NCBI RefSeq assembly: GCF_014284255.1
Contig: NZ_JACOFV010000015.1
Location: 62,001 to 126,000 of the forward strand
Direction of reading: 5' to 3'
Length of the DNA: 64,000 nt
Source: Cognatundibacterium jejuense
GTDB taxonomy: Bacteria; Pseudomonadota; Gammaproteobacteria; Burkholderiales; Burkholderiaceae_D
Of the stretch, positions 55,215-64,000 are shown one piece after another. The translations under genes were made by a program, and so were the position numbers. Within the stretch, counting starts at the first letter, position 1. Every line of letters starts with the position of its first letter. The notes beneath the pieces were generated by a model. The model had not been told where the DNA came from and did no database searches. It worked only from the letters and a program-made list of their open reading frames with translations.

Positions 55215-56129
55215 TTAGCTAGCGCGCGCCAATTGTCGGCGAACCGATAAGTACGCACCACATAGGCCTAAAAGCATGCTAAATGCGAGCAAAGCAAGGC
55301 TAGGAATAATCCCTAAAGGCGTGAGCCGGAATTCCGATGCGTAGAGTTTTGCAAAATCGGCAATTGCCTGATTTAAAGGCTGCAAGGATGCCGCAATTGC
55401 GCCTAGTGCCATTGCCCCAGCCAGTAAGCCGAGCAGGGCACCTGTGTAGTAATAAGGCCGGTGGATGAAGCTATTGGTCGCTCCTAACAAGCGCGTGACG
55501 GAGATTTCTGCCTGATGTGAAATGACTTGCAAACGGGTTGCATTAAAAACCACCACAATCACAACCACACCCAGAGTAATCGCCAGGAACAACAAACCCA
55601 TTTGCAAAATTTGGACTAAAGCCGCCAGACGTTTAACCCAGGCAGAATCCACCTGAACCACATCAACATCTTGCAAGGATTTTAATTTTTCAACCAAGCT
55701 GTCCAATTTCTCTGCATCGTTGTTCGATAGCGACAAAATATAGGCATCAGGCAGTGGATTGCCACCTAAGGTCGACAACACTTCCGCCAGGCTAGACGAG
55801 TCTTGCATCGCTGCGAGCGCTTTTTCTTTGGGAATAAAGGTCAGTTTGCCATTGATCGCATTTTCTTTGAGCAAACGTTTGATTGGTACCGATACGGCAG
55901 TTGCGCTGTCACGCCCTGTGTCCGGGCTGACAAAAATACTGATTTCAGGTTCTATGGATAATTGTGAAGAAATCGGTTTGATGTTTTCAATTAATGTCAG
56001 GCCAGCGATAGGCAAGGCCAGTGCAATTGCAACCACTAACACATTAAATAAAAAATTGCCGGTACCTGCACGCAAGTGGGTGTAGGCACTTTTTAATGCA
56101 AACAGATGCTCACGAAACCAGATGGTCAT
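55215..56129 (-). CDS. ftsX: Cell division protein FtsX
   Basis: Permease-like partner of FtsE, 304 aa. N-terminal cytoplasmic part and TM1 ('GNFLFNVLVVAIALALPIAGLTLIENI'), a periplasmic loop ('ISIFVSPDTG...TFIPKEKALAAMQ...LGGNPLPDAYILSL', which recruits EnvC-type amidase activators), then three TM helices ('ALVQILQMGLLFLAITLGVVVIVVVFNATRLQVISHQAEISVTRLLGAT' onwards). It ends the ftsY-ftsE-ftsX operon; 23 bp separate it from ftsE. Confidence 0.95.
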   Translation of the reverse strand: MTIWFREHLFALKSAYTHLRAGTGNFLFNVLVVAIALALPIAGLTLIENIKPISSQLSIEPEISIFVSPDTGRDSATAVSVPIKRLLKENAINGKLTFIPKEKALAAMQDSSSLAEVLSTLGGNPLPDAYILSLSNNDAEKLDSLVEKLKSLQDVDVVQVDSAWVKRLAALVQILQMGLLFLAITLGVVVIVVVFNATRLQVISHQAEISVTRLLGATNSFIHRPYYYTGALLGLLAGAMALGAIAASLQPLNQAIADFAKLYASEFRLTPLGIIPSLALLAFSMLLGLCGAYLSVRRQLARAS

Positions 56130-56152
56130 GGGTTTATCCTTGAAATAAGATA

Positions 56153-56827
56153 TCAGGCGGCGATGGAAGAATTCCAGGAATCAGTGATCTGGCCTTTGCT
56201 CAGATAAATCACACGGCTGGCCTGATCCAGAAACTGTTCATCGTGGCTGGAAATCAGGCACGTAACACCAGCGCTCTGAAAAGCTTTTAAAGCACTCAGT
56301 ACCTTGTTCGCATTTTCTCGGTCAAGAAATGCCGTTGGTTCGTCGGCCAGAATGATTTTAGGACGGTTGACGATTGCGCGGGCAATCGCAACGCGTTGTT
56401 GTTCACCACCAGACAAAGTCAACGGGAGCGCATTGGCCTTGTCCAGCATCCCTACTTTTTCTAAAGCGACGCGGGCGCGTGATTCGGCTTCTTGCGCCGC
56501 GGCTCCTGTCACGATCAGCGGTAACATCACATTCGATAAGATGCTGCGATCATTCAGTAGCTTTTGATCTTGTAAAATCAAGCCTAGCTTACGTCGCAGG
56601 TAAGGCAAGCTGCTGGTTTGCAACTTGCTCACATCCTGACCATTGACCATCACCCGACCAGTTGTTGGCTTCTCAATGCCAGCAATCATCTTCAATAATG
56701 TCGATTTTCCTGCACCGGAAGGGCCAGCTAAAAATATCAGCTCGCCATCTGGTATCGTCAGGGAAATATTGCGCAAGGCGCAGGCGTCGCCAGCATACAG
56801 TTTAGAGACGTTATCGAATTCGATCAT
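56153..56827 (-). CDS. ftsE: Cell division ATP-binding protein FtsE
   Basis: ABC ATPase of 224 aa driving FtsX. Walker A 'GPSGAGKSTLLKM', Q-loop 'LILQDQKLL', signature 'LSGGEQQRVAIARAIVNRP', Walker B 'IILADEPTAFLD', H-loop 'LISSHDEQ'. Note: the usual 'TGNLD' after DEP is 'TAFLD' here. Together with FtsX it couples ATP hydrolysis to peptidoglycan hydrolase activation at the septum. It is 30 bp after ftsY. Confidence 0.96.
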   Translation of the reverse strand: MIEFDNVSKLYAGDACALRNISLTIPDGELIFLAGPSGAGKSTLLKMIAGIEKPTTGRVMVNGQDVSKLQTSSLPYLRRKLGLILQDQKLLNDRSILSNVMLPLIVTGAAAQEAESRARVALEKVGMLDKANALPLTLSGGEQQRVAIARAIVNRPKIILADEPTAFLDRENANKVLSALKAFQSAGVTCLISSHDEQFLDQASRVIYLSKGQITDSWNSSIAA

Positions 56828-56857
56828 GGCGGTGTAATGTCCGTACTATCGTTAAAT

Positions 56858-57949
56858 TTAATTGAACAAAGCGTCGACAAATTCTTGCGCATTAAATGGC
56901 TGCAAATCTTCAATTTGCTCACCAATACCAATGAAATAAACCGGGACAGGGCGGTTCTTAGCAATCGCTGCCAACACGCCACCTTTGGCGGTGCCGTCTA
57001 ACTTGGTAATCACCAGTCCCGTCAATTGCAGTGCGTCGTCAAAGGCTTTGACCTGTGCCAACGCGTTCTGCCCCGTATTGCCATCGATGATGAGCAATAT
57101 CTCTTGTGGTGCGCCGTCCATACCTTTTGCAATGACACGTTTGATTTTCTTCAATTCTTCCATCAAATGCAATTGCGTCGGCAGACGACCAGCGGTATCC
57201 ACCATCACCACATCCGTACCCTTAGCGCGTGCAGAGGCTACGGCATCAAACGCGACTGCTGCAGGGTCGCCAGATTCTTGCGAAATCACCGTGATGTCAT
57301 TACGCTCACCCCAGATCGTCAACTGTTCGCGTGCGGCAGCACGGAAGGTGTCACCCGCGGCGAGTAAGACCGACTGGCCGTGTACTTGCATATGCTTGGC
57401 CAGTTTGCCTATCGTGGTGGTTTTGCCAGCGCCATTGACGCCAGAAATCATCATGACCATAGGTTGATGTCGGCCGAGTTCTAAAGGTTTTTGCAGTGGT
57501 GTCAGCAATTCGAGTAATAAAGCCTTGAGTGCTGTTTTTACTTGTTCGGCTTCCGTCAGCTTTTCTTCTTTGACTTTTTTCTTCAAGGCATCAAGCAAAA
57601 ATAATGTTGCTTCTACGCCAGCATCAGATGTCAGCAATGCTGCTTCCAATTCATCGTATAAGTCATCATCAATGCGTGCACCAACAAACAAGGTGGTCAG
57701 ATTGGACGAAGTTTTTGCCAGACCTGCTTTTAAACGGCTTAACCACGAGCGTTTTTGCTCTGCCGGGGCAGGAACTGTATCAGCGGTCGGAGCTGATGCA
57801 GGAGCTGGTTGGGTGGCAACTTCGGCCGTGAATGGCGTTGCTGAAACCGTTTCAGTAACAGGAATTATGCTCTCAGAGGCAGGCGCAGCAACACTTTGCG
57901 GCGTTGGCGCTGGCTCTTCTTTGGGTTTTCTTTTGAAAAAGCTAAACAT
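56858..57949 (-). CDS. ftsY: Signal recognition particle receptor FtsY
   Basis: SRP receptor GTPase of 363 aa. An acidic/Pro-Ala-rich N-terminal A domain (residues 1-70), the N helical bundle ('SWLSRLKAGLAKTSSNLTTLFVGARIDDDLYDELEAALLTSDAGV'), then the G domain: P-loop 'GVNGAGKTTTIGKLAKHM', 'LAAGDTFRAAAREQL', G3 'DTAGRLPTQ', G4 'TKLDGTAKGG' and the C-terminal 'PVYFIGIGEQIEDLQPFNAQEFVDALF'. First gene of the ftsY-ftsE-ftsX operon and divergent from rsmD, as in many proteobacteria. Confidence 0.97.
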   Translation of the reverse strand: MFSFFKRKPKEEPAPTPQSVAAPASESIIPVTETVSATPFTAEVATQPAPASAPTADTVPAPAEQKRSWLSRLKAGLAKTSSNLTTLFVGARIDDDLYDELEAALLTSDAGVEATLFLLDALKKKVKEEKLTEAEQVKTALKALLLELLTPLQKPLELGRHQPMVMMISGVNGAGKTTTIGKLAKHMQVHGQSVLLAAGDTFRAAAREQLTIWGERNDITVISQESGDPAAVAFDAVASARAKGTDVVMVDTAGRLPTQLHLMEELKKIKRVIAKGMDGAPQEILLIIDGNTGQNALAQVKAFDDALQLTGLVITKLDGTAKGGVLAAIAKNRPVPVYFIGIGEQIEDLQPFNAQEFVDALFN

Positions 57950-58065
57950 CGGGGATGATTTTGTCGGAAGATGGATGGCTGTCTACTGCCCACCCAAGTA
58001 TTATAGAATGCTGCCATTCTAACAGACCGCGCCCGGTAATTCGATTTACCAGTGTCAAGCAAACA

Positions 58066-58695
58066 ATGAAACCCAAGACTAAAAAGCCTGTATCCCCACA
58101 ACGTGCCGCCCATCAGGTCAGAATTATCGGTGGCCAGTGGAAGCGCAGCCTGTTGAGCGTGATCGAAGCGGAAGGTTTACGACCCACCCCAGACCGTGTC
58201 AGAGAAACCACATTTAACTGGATTAACCATCTTTTTGACGCGCATTGGACGCCAATAATCTGCCTTGACCTCTTCGCTGGCAGCGGCGCTTTAGGTTTTG
58301 AAGCAGCGAGTCGCGGTGCTGCACAGGTCGTGATGGTCGAATCCCATACCCCAGCTTTTAAGCAATTGGAGCAGGTAAAAACTAAACTAAAGGCAAACCA
58401 ATGCCAGTTAGTTCGCGGTGATGCTGCTAAAGTGATCGCGAATGTGGCTGCACAAGGGCAAAAATTTGACCTTATTTTTCTCGATCCGCCATTTGAACAA
58501 GGTTGGTTGGAAAAAATATTGCCAGCATGCAAAGAAATTATTCATTCTAAAAGCTGTGTCTATGTCGAATCAGAATTTGCATTAGATCCTGAAAGCACAG
58601 AGGAGAACATGCAAGCTTTGCTGAGTGGTTGGCAGTTAATACGCGCTGATAAAGCCGGAAGTGTGTATTTCCATATTCTGCAACGCAGCATTTGA
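58066..58695 (+). CDS. rsmD: 16S rRNA (guanine(966)-N(2))-methyltransferase
   Basis: RsmD of 209 aa. A basic N-terminus then 'VRIIGGQWKRSLLSVIEAEGLRPTPDRVRETTFNWINHL', SAM motif 'CLDLFAGSGALGFEAASRGAAQVVMVES' and the catalytic 'LIFLDPPFEQGWLEKIL' (D-P-P-F). The start was taken at ATG 58066; the frame extends to 57955 but upstream residues are not family-like and would overlap the ftsY promoter region. coaD follows 85 bp downstream. Confidence 0.95.
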   Translation: MKPKTKKPVSPQRAAHQVRIIGGQWKRSLLSVIEAEGLRPTPDRVRETTFNWINHLFDAHWTPIICLDLFAGSGALGFEAASRGAAQVVMVESHTPAFKQLEQVKTKLKANQCQLVRGDAAKVIANVAAQGQKFDLIFLDPPFEQGWLEKILPACKEIIHSKSCVYVESEFALDPESTEENMQALLSGWQLIRADKAGSVYFHILQRSI

Positions 58696-58771
58696 GTACG
58701 TAAAACGCGCGAAAATCAGGCATAATGGCAGGTCAAATTGGTGCATATCATTATGCAATTAGCGAAAATAG

Positions 58772-59275
<504 letters not shown>

Positions 59276-59310
59276 GCGTTGCTGCATAGAATTTTAGTTA
59301 TAGCGAAAAA

Positions 59311-59343
59311 ATCAGGCTTGGCAGGTTGTTGAGCCAGCCTGAT
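59311..59343 (+). other. Hairpin upstream of the ferredoxin gene
   Basis: ATCAGGCT-(T)-GGC ... GCC-AGCCTGAT, an 8-bp plus 3-bp stem with one bulge and a loop of about ten, 25 bp before the ferredoxin ATG. It lacks a T-run, so it is not a typical terminator. Confidence 0.5.
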
Positions 59344-59361
59344 GCAATGAAAGAGAAGTGA

Positions 59362-59625
<264 letters not shown>

Positions 59626-59655
59626 ATTCTTGCCACGATGCGTGACCTGGTGTTT

Positions 59656-60795
59656 TTATTCGCAGCGCACCATATTGCGGCCTGAGCGTTTGGCGTCGTA
59701 CAACGCGCGATCAGCTCTGGAAATCATTTCTTTAGCAACGATTACTTCATCGCCGTGGTTTTGTTTTTCCGACACGGTCGTCAGACCGATGGAAATACTC
59801 GTGTTGCAGCTACCCCCTTCAGATAGCGGAAACGCCTTCTCAGCGATGCTGCGGCGTATGCGTTCTGCCACCATCATGGCGTCTTGCAAATTGGCATTGA
59901 TCAATAGCACGACAAATTCTTCTCCACCAAAACGTCCGAGTGTATCGCTGAGGCGTAATTCTGCTTTGATCCTACGTGCAACTTCGCAAAGTACATCATC
60001 ACCGCCCTGATGACCGTATTGGTCATTCACTTTTTTGAAGAAATCAATGTCCAGATACATGCAGGCAATACCATAGCCCTGACGCCTTGCCCGACCGATT
60101 TCTTCCAGCGTGCGTTGTTCAACGTAGCGACGGTTGCTGACATTGGTCAGCGGATCGGTGAGCCCTATGTAAGTCAGGCGTTCGTTGTTGATCACGTTTT
60201 CAAGACAAATTGCAATGATAGAGCCCAACCGTTGAATAAAGTCGGTTGCCATGCTCGATAAAAAACGATCCGCCGAAAAACTACCCAGATTGAGATAACC
60301 GATCAATCTTCCTTGTCGTATTAACGGAATCAGCGCAACGCTGGCCGGCTTTTGGCTGAAACTGCGGAAGAACTGTTCGTACAGATGACGTTGGTAAGGT
60401 CCCAGGACTGGCTTTTGTGAACTGATACAGGGCGTCTGCAATTCGCGTTCGCTGCGGACAAACAACATATGTGGAAATTCGCGCAAATTGATGCGCAAAT
60501 CGGTCAGCATTTGTTGCAAATCCTGGCGTGGATCAAGCAGGATCAGACTCACCATATCCAGTTCTGATGTTTCAGCGAGAGAGCTGAAAATACTGGTGAT
60601 TAACTCTATGAAATGGCTGGCACCGATGATTTGCAATTCAAATTTCTGGTGCCGCTCCATGATGTTTTGATTGCGATGTGCATGCTCAAGAATATCGTCC
60701 AGACGAGAGCGCAGCATGTTGTTTTCCAAACGCAATTCATCCATCGCTGATAAGCGCGGTGGATGTTTAGCGGAATAGGGAGCAGCACCGTCCAT
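59656..60795 (-). CDS. Diguanylate cyclase with DUF484-like sensor domain
   Basis: GGDEF protein of 379 aa. N-terminal coiled-coil ('LRLENNMLRSRLDDILEHAHRNQNI') and a DUF484/GAF-like sensor (about residues 40-200). C-terminal GGDEF domain 'LTYIGLTDPLTNVSNRRYVEQRTLEEIGRARRQGYGIACMYLDIDFFKKVNDQYGHQGGDDVL' with active site RFGGEEF and the inhibitory I-site R-L-S-D five residues before it. It makes c-di-GMP and should be product-inhibited. The start is ATG 60795; TTG lies 3 bp earlier. No EAL domain. Confidence 0.92.
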   Translation of the reverse strand: MDGAAPYSAKHPPRLSAMDELRLENNMLRSRLDDILEHAHRNQNIMERHQKFELQIIGASHFIELITSIFSSLAETSELDMVSLILLDPRQDLQQMLTDLRINLREFPHMLFVRSERELQTPCISSQKPVLGPYQRHLYEQFFRSFSQKPASVALIPLIRQGRLIGYLNLGSFSADRFLSSMATDFIQRLGSIIAICLENVINNERLTYIGLTDPLTNVSNRRYVEQRTLEEIGRARRQGYGIACMYLDIDFFKKVNDQYGHQGGDDVLCEVARRIKAELRLSDTLGRFGGEEFVVLLINANLQDAMMVAERIRRSIAEKAFPLSEGGSCNTSISIGLTTVSEKQNHGDEVIVAKEMISRADRALYDAKRSGRNMVRCE

Positions 60796-60848
60796 CAATT
60801 TCTCTCAAGTTGCACATGCACAAAGTATGCAAGCTAATCTATGTGGTA

Positions 60849-61706
60849 TTAAAAGGCAATAGCTATTTCGACGTTATCGCCTACTGACAAAATATGTCCG
60901 ATGCCATTCTCTACGATGACATTCATGCCAAACGTGATCTCGCCATCCACGATAGGATTAGCGCGATAAGATTGCAAGATATCCACTGGATTGGGTCCCA
61001 CTTCGCCTGTCGTTTGATCCACTGCTGGCATGGGGCAGCGTGGGCAGGGTTTAACCGGACGTAATTGTATCCCATCGCCTATGCTGTAGGTCTCGGCATA
61101 GTCTTCCTCAAAGGCTTCAATCCCATCGAGTACGATATTAGGCCGGAAGCGATTCATTGGCACCGGCGTACGACCTTGTGCAATAGCTTTCTGGTTCAAA
61201 TCATCTAAAGAAGCCTGGGAAACGAGCAGCAGAGGGTAGCCATCAGAAAAACGGGTGGGCACTAGTTTGTCGCCAGTCCATTTGGTGTTGGCAAACCGTT
61301 GTGCTTGTTCAGAAAAACGCACTAAGCGACAAGATTTATTCAGAGCCTGACTAAACCAAGCCGCGGCAGCGTCGCCAGCGTCGTCGGCAAGTAAAGCAAA
61401 TTCCCAAATGACGACAGGAATCGCTTTTTCTGAAGCGGTATGCGTATTGCGTGCTAACGGCAACAATAAGCTTGGCATCTCGTCGAAGTCTACGCGCAAG
61501 GAATCTGCTGCGATGGTGCAACGTATGCGCGCCATCTGTGGATATTCGCGCTGACTGATAAATTGCCCTTGCAAGTCCACCAGCATCCACTCTCTGTCAT
61601 GCACACCACCCACACTTAATCCTGTCGCTGTGACTGTTGCTTCGGATACGCTAATGCCAGCGCAGGATTTGATTGGATAGATCGTTAAATCGGTGATATT
61701 AGGCAT
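60849..61706 (-). CDS. MOSC domain protein (YcbX-like)
   Basis: 285 aa with an N-terminal MOSC beta-barrel ('MPNITDLTIYPIKSCAGISVSEATV') and the MOSC domain 'MNRFRPNIVLDGIEAFEEDYAETYSIGDGIQLRPVKPCPRCPMPAVDQTTGEVGPNPVDILQSYR', where the conserved Cys lies in CPRCPM. Such proteins bind sulfur or molybdenum cofactors and detoxify N-hydroxylated compounds (YcbX in E. coli). It stands alone between the cyclase gene and the GlxA-type regulator. Confidence 0.88.
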   Translation of the reverse strand: MPNITDLTIYPIKSCAGISVSEATVTATGLSVGGVHDREWMLVDLQGQFISQREYPQMARIRCTIAADSLRVDFDEMPSLLLPLARNTHTASEKAIPVVIWEFALLADDAGDAAAAWFSQALNKSCRLVRFSEQAQRFANTKWTGDKLVPTRFSDGYPLLLVSQASLDDLNQKAIAQGRTPVPMNRFRPNIVLDGIEAFEEDYAETYSIGDGIQLRPVKPCPRCPMPAVDQTTGEVGPNPVDILQSYRANPIVDGEITFGMNVIVENGIGHILSVGDNVEIAIAF

Positions 61707-61814
61707 GACTCTCCTTTAGACAAGCTGGTGTTGCATTGCGGATATCAGCTATTTTAATGTAAGTAGGCGGGTTTGCTAGGATACAGTTTTTCAGATTTTA
61801 CCAATTCAATGCGA

Positions 61815-62786
61815 TCACTTACCCTGAAACTGACGACGATAAGCTGAAGGTGAAATTGTGAATTCCCGTGCAAAGTAACGCCGTAGCAATAACCCCGAGC
61901 CGAAACCCGCATCAATCGCGATATCTTCGATAGAACGCTGGCTGGATTCGAGTTGTCTTTGGGTAAATGCCAGTCTTTGATGTAATAACCATTGACCTAC
62001 TGTTGTGCCTGTCATTTTTTGAAAATGCCGGGTAAAACTTCGGCGGCTCATCAAAGCGCGTTGCGCCAGTTGATCCAGATTATGTGATTCTGTCAGATGT
62101 GCAAGCATCCATTCCAGTATTTGTGATAAACGGTCATCACTGGCGAGAACCGGTATTGCTTGTTCTATGTATTGCGCCTGTCCGCCTTGTCGATGCGGTG
62201 CCACCACCAGACGGCGTGCAACGGCAGCGGCGACATCTGCACCATATTTACTGCGTAAAAGATGCAGGCAACAATCTATTCCGGCAGCAGTACCCGCTGA
62301 CGTCACGACATCACCAAGATCGACATACAACACATTAGGATCCAGATGAATATCCGGAAAACGCCTTGAAAATTCTTTCGCCAGTGCCCAATGCGTCGTT
62401 GCACTGCGTTGCTGCAACAAGCCCGCTTCTGCGACGACAAATGCACCCAGACATAGCCCGACAATGCGCGTTCCTGCTTTATGCGCCTTGCGTAAGGCGT
62501 TTAATAATTCAAACGGTGCAGGGCGCAAGTCGTTATACCAAGATGGAATGATGATCATATCTGCACGCGACAACGCAGATAAGCCATAGCGCGTCTGGAT
62601 AGAAAATCCGGCATTCGTTTTAACAACCTGCTCTCCGCTCTTCGCGGATATTCCGCAGACCTTGATCGCAAATTTCGGCAACGGCGTATCGCCATGCGAC
62701 TCACCAAATACCAGGCATGGCACTGACAAATGAAACGGACTGATGCTATCAAACGCAACGATAGCGATATGGATAGTCTGTTCCAT
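61815..62786 (-). CDS. GlxA-family AraC-type transcriptional regulator
   Basis: Regulator of about 323 aa with an N-terminal DJ-1/PfpI-like (class I amidotransferase-like) domain ('IHIAIVAFDSISPFHLSVPCLVFGES', 'IVGLCLGAFVVAEAGLL' with a Cys in the nucleophile-elbow position) and a C-terminal AraC helix-turn-helix ('LDQLAQRALMSRRSFTRHFQKMTGTTVGQWLLHQRLAFTQRQLESSQRSIEDIAIDAGFGSGLLLRRYFAREFTISPSAYRRQF'). ATG 62786 fits the family length; 62822 and 62894 are alternatives. It is divergent from a cysteine hydrolase, probably its target, and an inverted repeat lies between them. Confidence 0.9.
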   Translation of the reverse strand: MEQTIHIAIVAFDSISPFHLSVPCLVFGESHGDTPLPKFAIKVCGISAKSGEQVVKTNAGFSIQTRYGLSALSRADMIIIPSWYNDLRPAPFELLNALRKAHKAGTRIVGLCLGAFVVAEAGLLQQRSATTHWALAKEFSRRFPDIHLDPNVLYVDLGDVVTSAGTAAGIDCCLHLLRSKYGADVAAAVARRLVVAPHRQGGQAQYIEQAIPVLASDDRLSQILEWMLAHLTESHNLDQLAQRALMSRRSFTRHFQKMTGTTVGQWLLHQRLAFTQRQLESSQRSIEDIAIDAGFGSGLLLRRYFAREFTISPSAYRRQFQGK

Positions 62787-62823
62787 ATCAATCAATTTGT
62801 TGCTAGAAATAAGATTTTTCATT

Positions 62824-62860
62824 GTGACCCGATTGTATCGGATATTGGCTATCGGGTCAC
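62824..62860. promoter_or_regulatory. Perfect 10-bp inverted repeat in the GlxA-regulator/hydrolase gap
   Basis: GTGACCCGAT (62824-62833), 17-nt spacer, ATCGGGTCAC (62851-62860). It is between the regulator (start 62786) and the hydrolase (start 62940). Candidate operator for the divergent regulator. Confidence 0.6.
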
Positions 62861-62939
62861 TGCTCAAACAAAATGGTAAAGCGCAAAATAGCATCCAGTA
62901 ACAGACATCTTCTTTAACGATTTTTTTTGAAAGCTAGCC

Positions 62940-63581
62940 ATGACAACGACTTCTCACTCCCTTACCCAAAAACGTGCCCTGATCGTGATCGACGTGCAAA
63001 ATGAATATTTCACCGGCAATATGTTGATTGAATATCCTGATCCAGCGGTTTCTTTGCATAACATCGGTATCGCCATGGATACAGCGCGCGCGGCCGGCAT
63101 CCCTATCTTAGTGGTGCAACATTCCGCACCAGAAAGCTCACCCATTTTTGCGCGTGGATCCGATGCCTGGCAATTGCACTCGGTAGTGCAGCAACGGTCG
63201 TTTGATCATCTGATCGAAAAAAGTATGGCCAGCATCTTTGTTGGTACCGAAGCCGGCGCATGGTTGAAGCAACATCAGATAGATACCCTCAGCATCGTTG
63301 GTTACATGACGCATAACTGCAACGCCAGTACGATCTACCAGGCGTCTCATGAAGGTTACACCGTGGAAGTATTGAGCGATGCGACGGGGGCCTTACCGTA
63401 TGCCAATGAAGCAGGCTATGCCAGTGCCGAGGAAATACATCGTGCTTTTAATGTTGTCTTTCAATCGAATTTTGCCGCTGTATGTACAACAGAGAGTTGG
63501 ATCAATGCGGTAAAAAATCAAACCGTCATCGAAAAAAGTAATGTATTAAGTTCACACCTGGCGGGGCGGGGGCGCAGATAA
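62940..63581 (+). CDS. Isochorismatase-family cysteine hydrolase
   Basis: Cysteine hydrolase of 213 aa. Catalytic Asp in 'LIVIDVQNEYF', Lys in 'HLIEKSMASIFVGTEAGAWLK' region, and nucleophile Cys in 'LSIVGYMTHNCNASTIYQASHEGYTVEVLSDATG'. It is related to isochorismatase-like amidohydrolases acting on amides such as nicotinamide, N-carbamoyl compounds or biuret, but the substrate is not deducible. It is divergent from the GlxA-family regulator, which probably controls it. The neighbour is a MOSC protein rather than NAD genes. Confidence 0.88.
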   Translation: MTTTSHSLTQKRALIVIDVQNEYFTGNMLIEYPDPAVSLHNIGIAMDTARAAGIPILVVQHSAPESSPIFARGSDAWQLHSVVQQRSFDHLIEKSMASIFVGTEAGAWLKQHQIDTLSIVGYMTHNCNASTIYQASHEGYTVEVLSDATGALPYANEAGYASAEEIHRAFNVVFQSNFAAVCTTESWINAVKNQTVIEKSNVLSSHLAGRGRR

Positions 63582-63721
63582 TTAATTTTTTTGGCGTAAT
63601 GTTGATATCAATTTGAGCCGAAGGATTATTTAATTCAAACGAATTTGTTCTTTTATTCCTTATATTTTAAACAGTATAATTCTTAAAAATTAAATAATAT
63701 GAAGAACTTGGGATCATTTTG

Positions 63722-64000
63722 ATGAATAAATTTTATGTGAAGGTTGTTGCGTCAACTGTAGTATCCATGTGTTTGGTAGGATGCGGCGGCGGTGGCGGAT
63801 CAAATGTATCGACGGCTAGTGTGGATGGTGGCAATACTGGCGGAAGTGTAACGCCTCCGCCTGTATTGCCGGTAACCTATACACGACAAGTTCCAGTAGC
63901 AGGTGATAGTTTTACTTATCAACATTTGGTTCGTGATGATCAAGGACAAAGCTGGACTTACTATTCAACAGAACAGTATGGAAATCCATACCGTGGAGTG
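63722..64000 (+). CDS. Lipoprotein, 5' part only (window ends)
   Basis: Open frame from ATG 63722 to the window end (93 codons visible) with lipobox LVGC (MNKFYVKVVASTVVSMCLVGC) followed by GGGGG and a Thr/Ser/Gly/Pro-rich linker (SVTPPPVLPVTYTRQVPVAGDS). The rest of the protein lies beyond the window, so no function can be given. The upstream 140 bp are AT-rich and contain a TATAAT at 63675-63680. Confidence 0.7.
   Translation, partial: MNKFYVKVVASTVVSMCLVGCGGGGGSNVSTASVDGGNTGGSVTPPPVLPVTYTRQVPVAGDSFTYQHLVRDDQGQSWTYYSTEQYGNPYRGV

Overview
The window looks like a chromosomal segment of a betaproteobacterium of the order Burkholderiales, probably family Oxalobacteraceae and perhaps an Undibacterium-like organism. 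This is inferred from three things: the aa3 cytochrome oxidase block with its accessory genes (coxB, coxA, small assembly protein, ctaG, DUF2970, coxC, twin-TM protein, SURF1, SCO-like, ctaA, ctaB, SCO1), the neighbourhood rpoH / ftsX-ftsE-ftsY / rsmD-coaD-ferredoxin, and the moderate base composition. I found no rRNA, tRNA, transposase, phage gene or CRISPR array. The genes are mostly core or niche-adaptive, and about 60 coding sequences fill nearly all of the DNA.

Layout. 0.1-7.1 kb: a type IV pilus operon (major-type pilin, then FimT, PilV, PilW, PilX, PilY1) ending in a strong terminator. 7.3-9.5 kb: a nicotinamide salvage pair (nicotinamidase-like hydrolase plus pncB). 9.7-17.6 kb: single genes (NPP-type phosphodiesterase lipoprotein, DnaQ/GIY-YIG nuclease fusion, DUF2804, RoxA ribosomal oxygenase, flavin oxidoreductase with a Cys-rich tail, RlmF). 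17.9-25.9 kb: an exported-enzyme block with a phosphoesterase lipoprotein and two MauG/CcpA-like di-heme lipoproteins around a histidine kinase/response regulator pair. 26-27 kb: thymidine kinase and a small heat-shock protein. 27.7-36.7 kb: a complete chemotaxis operon (CheY-like, STAS, CheA, MCP, CheW, CheR, CheD, CheB) with no flagellar genes beside it. 36.9-42 kb: L-lactate dehydrogenase, then a LysR regulator divergent from hmgA-fahA (tyrosine/phenylalanine degradation). 42.1-44.4 kb: trmL, comF, bioC-like. 44.9-53.9 kb: cytochrome aa3 oxidase and its heme A/copper assembly genes. 54-57.9 kb: rpoH and the ftsY-ftsE-ftsX operon on the minus strand. 58-64 kb: rsmD, coaD, ferredoxin, a diguanylate cyclase, a MOSC protein, a GlxA-type regulator divergent from a cysteine hydrolase, and the start of a lipoprotein cut by the window end.

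The strongest regulatory signals read directly from the DNA are: a perfect CIRCE element (9-N9-9) upstream of rpoH; a sigma-32-type promoter before the small heat-shock gene; two FNR-like boxes plus a sigma-70-like promoter far upstream of coxB; a perfect 9-bp inverted repeat between LysR and hmgA; a perfect 10-bp inverted repeat between the GlxA-type regulator and the hydrolase; and a 9-bp minisatellite just before cheA. The most unusual protein-level observations are a tandem MshEN-like segment inside CheA, a flavin oxidoreductase with a C-x-C...C-x-x-C tail, an alternating-histidine N-terminus on CoxA, and a PilY1 that seems to lack the usual calcium loop in its propeller. I did not find a clearly new defence or mobile system. 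The di-heme/two-component/phosphoesterase block is the best candidate for an uncharacterised functional unit.
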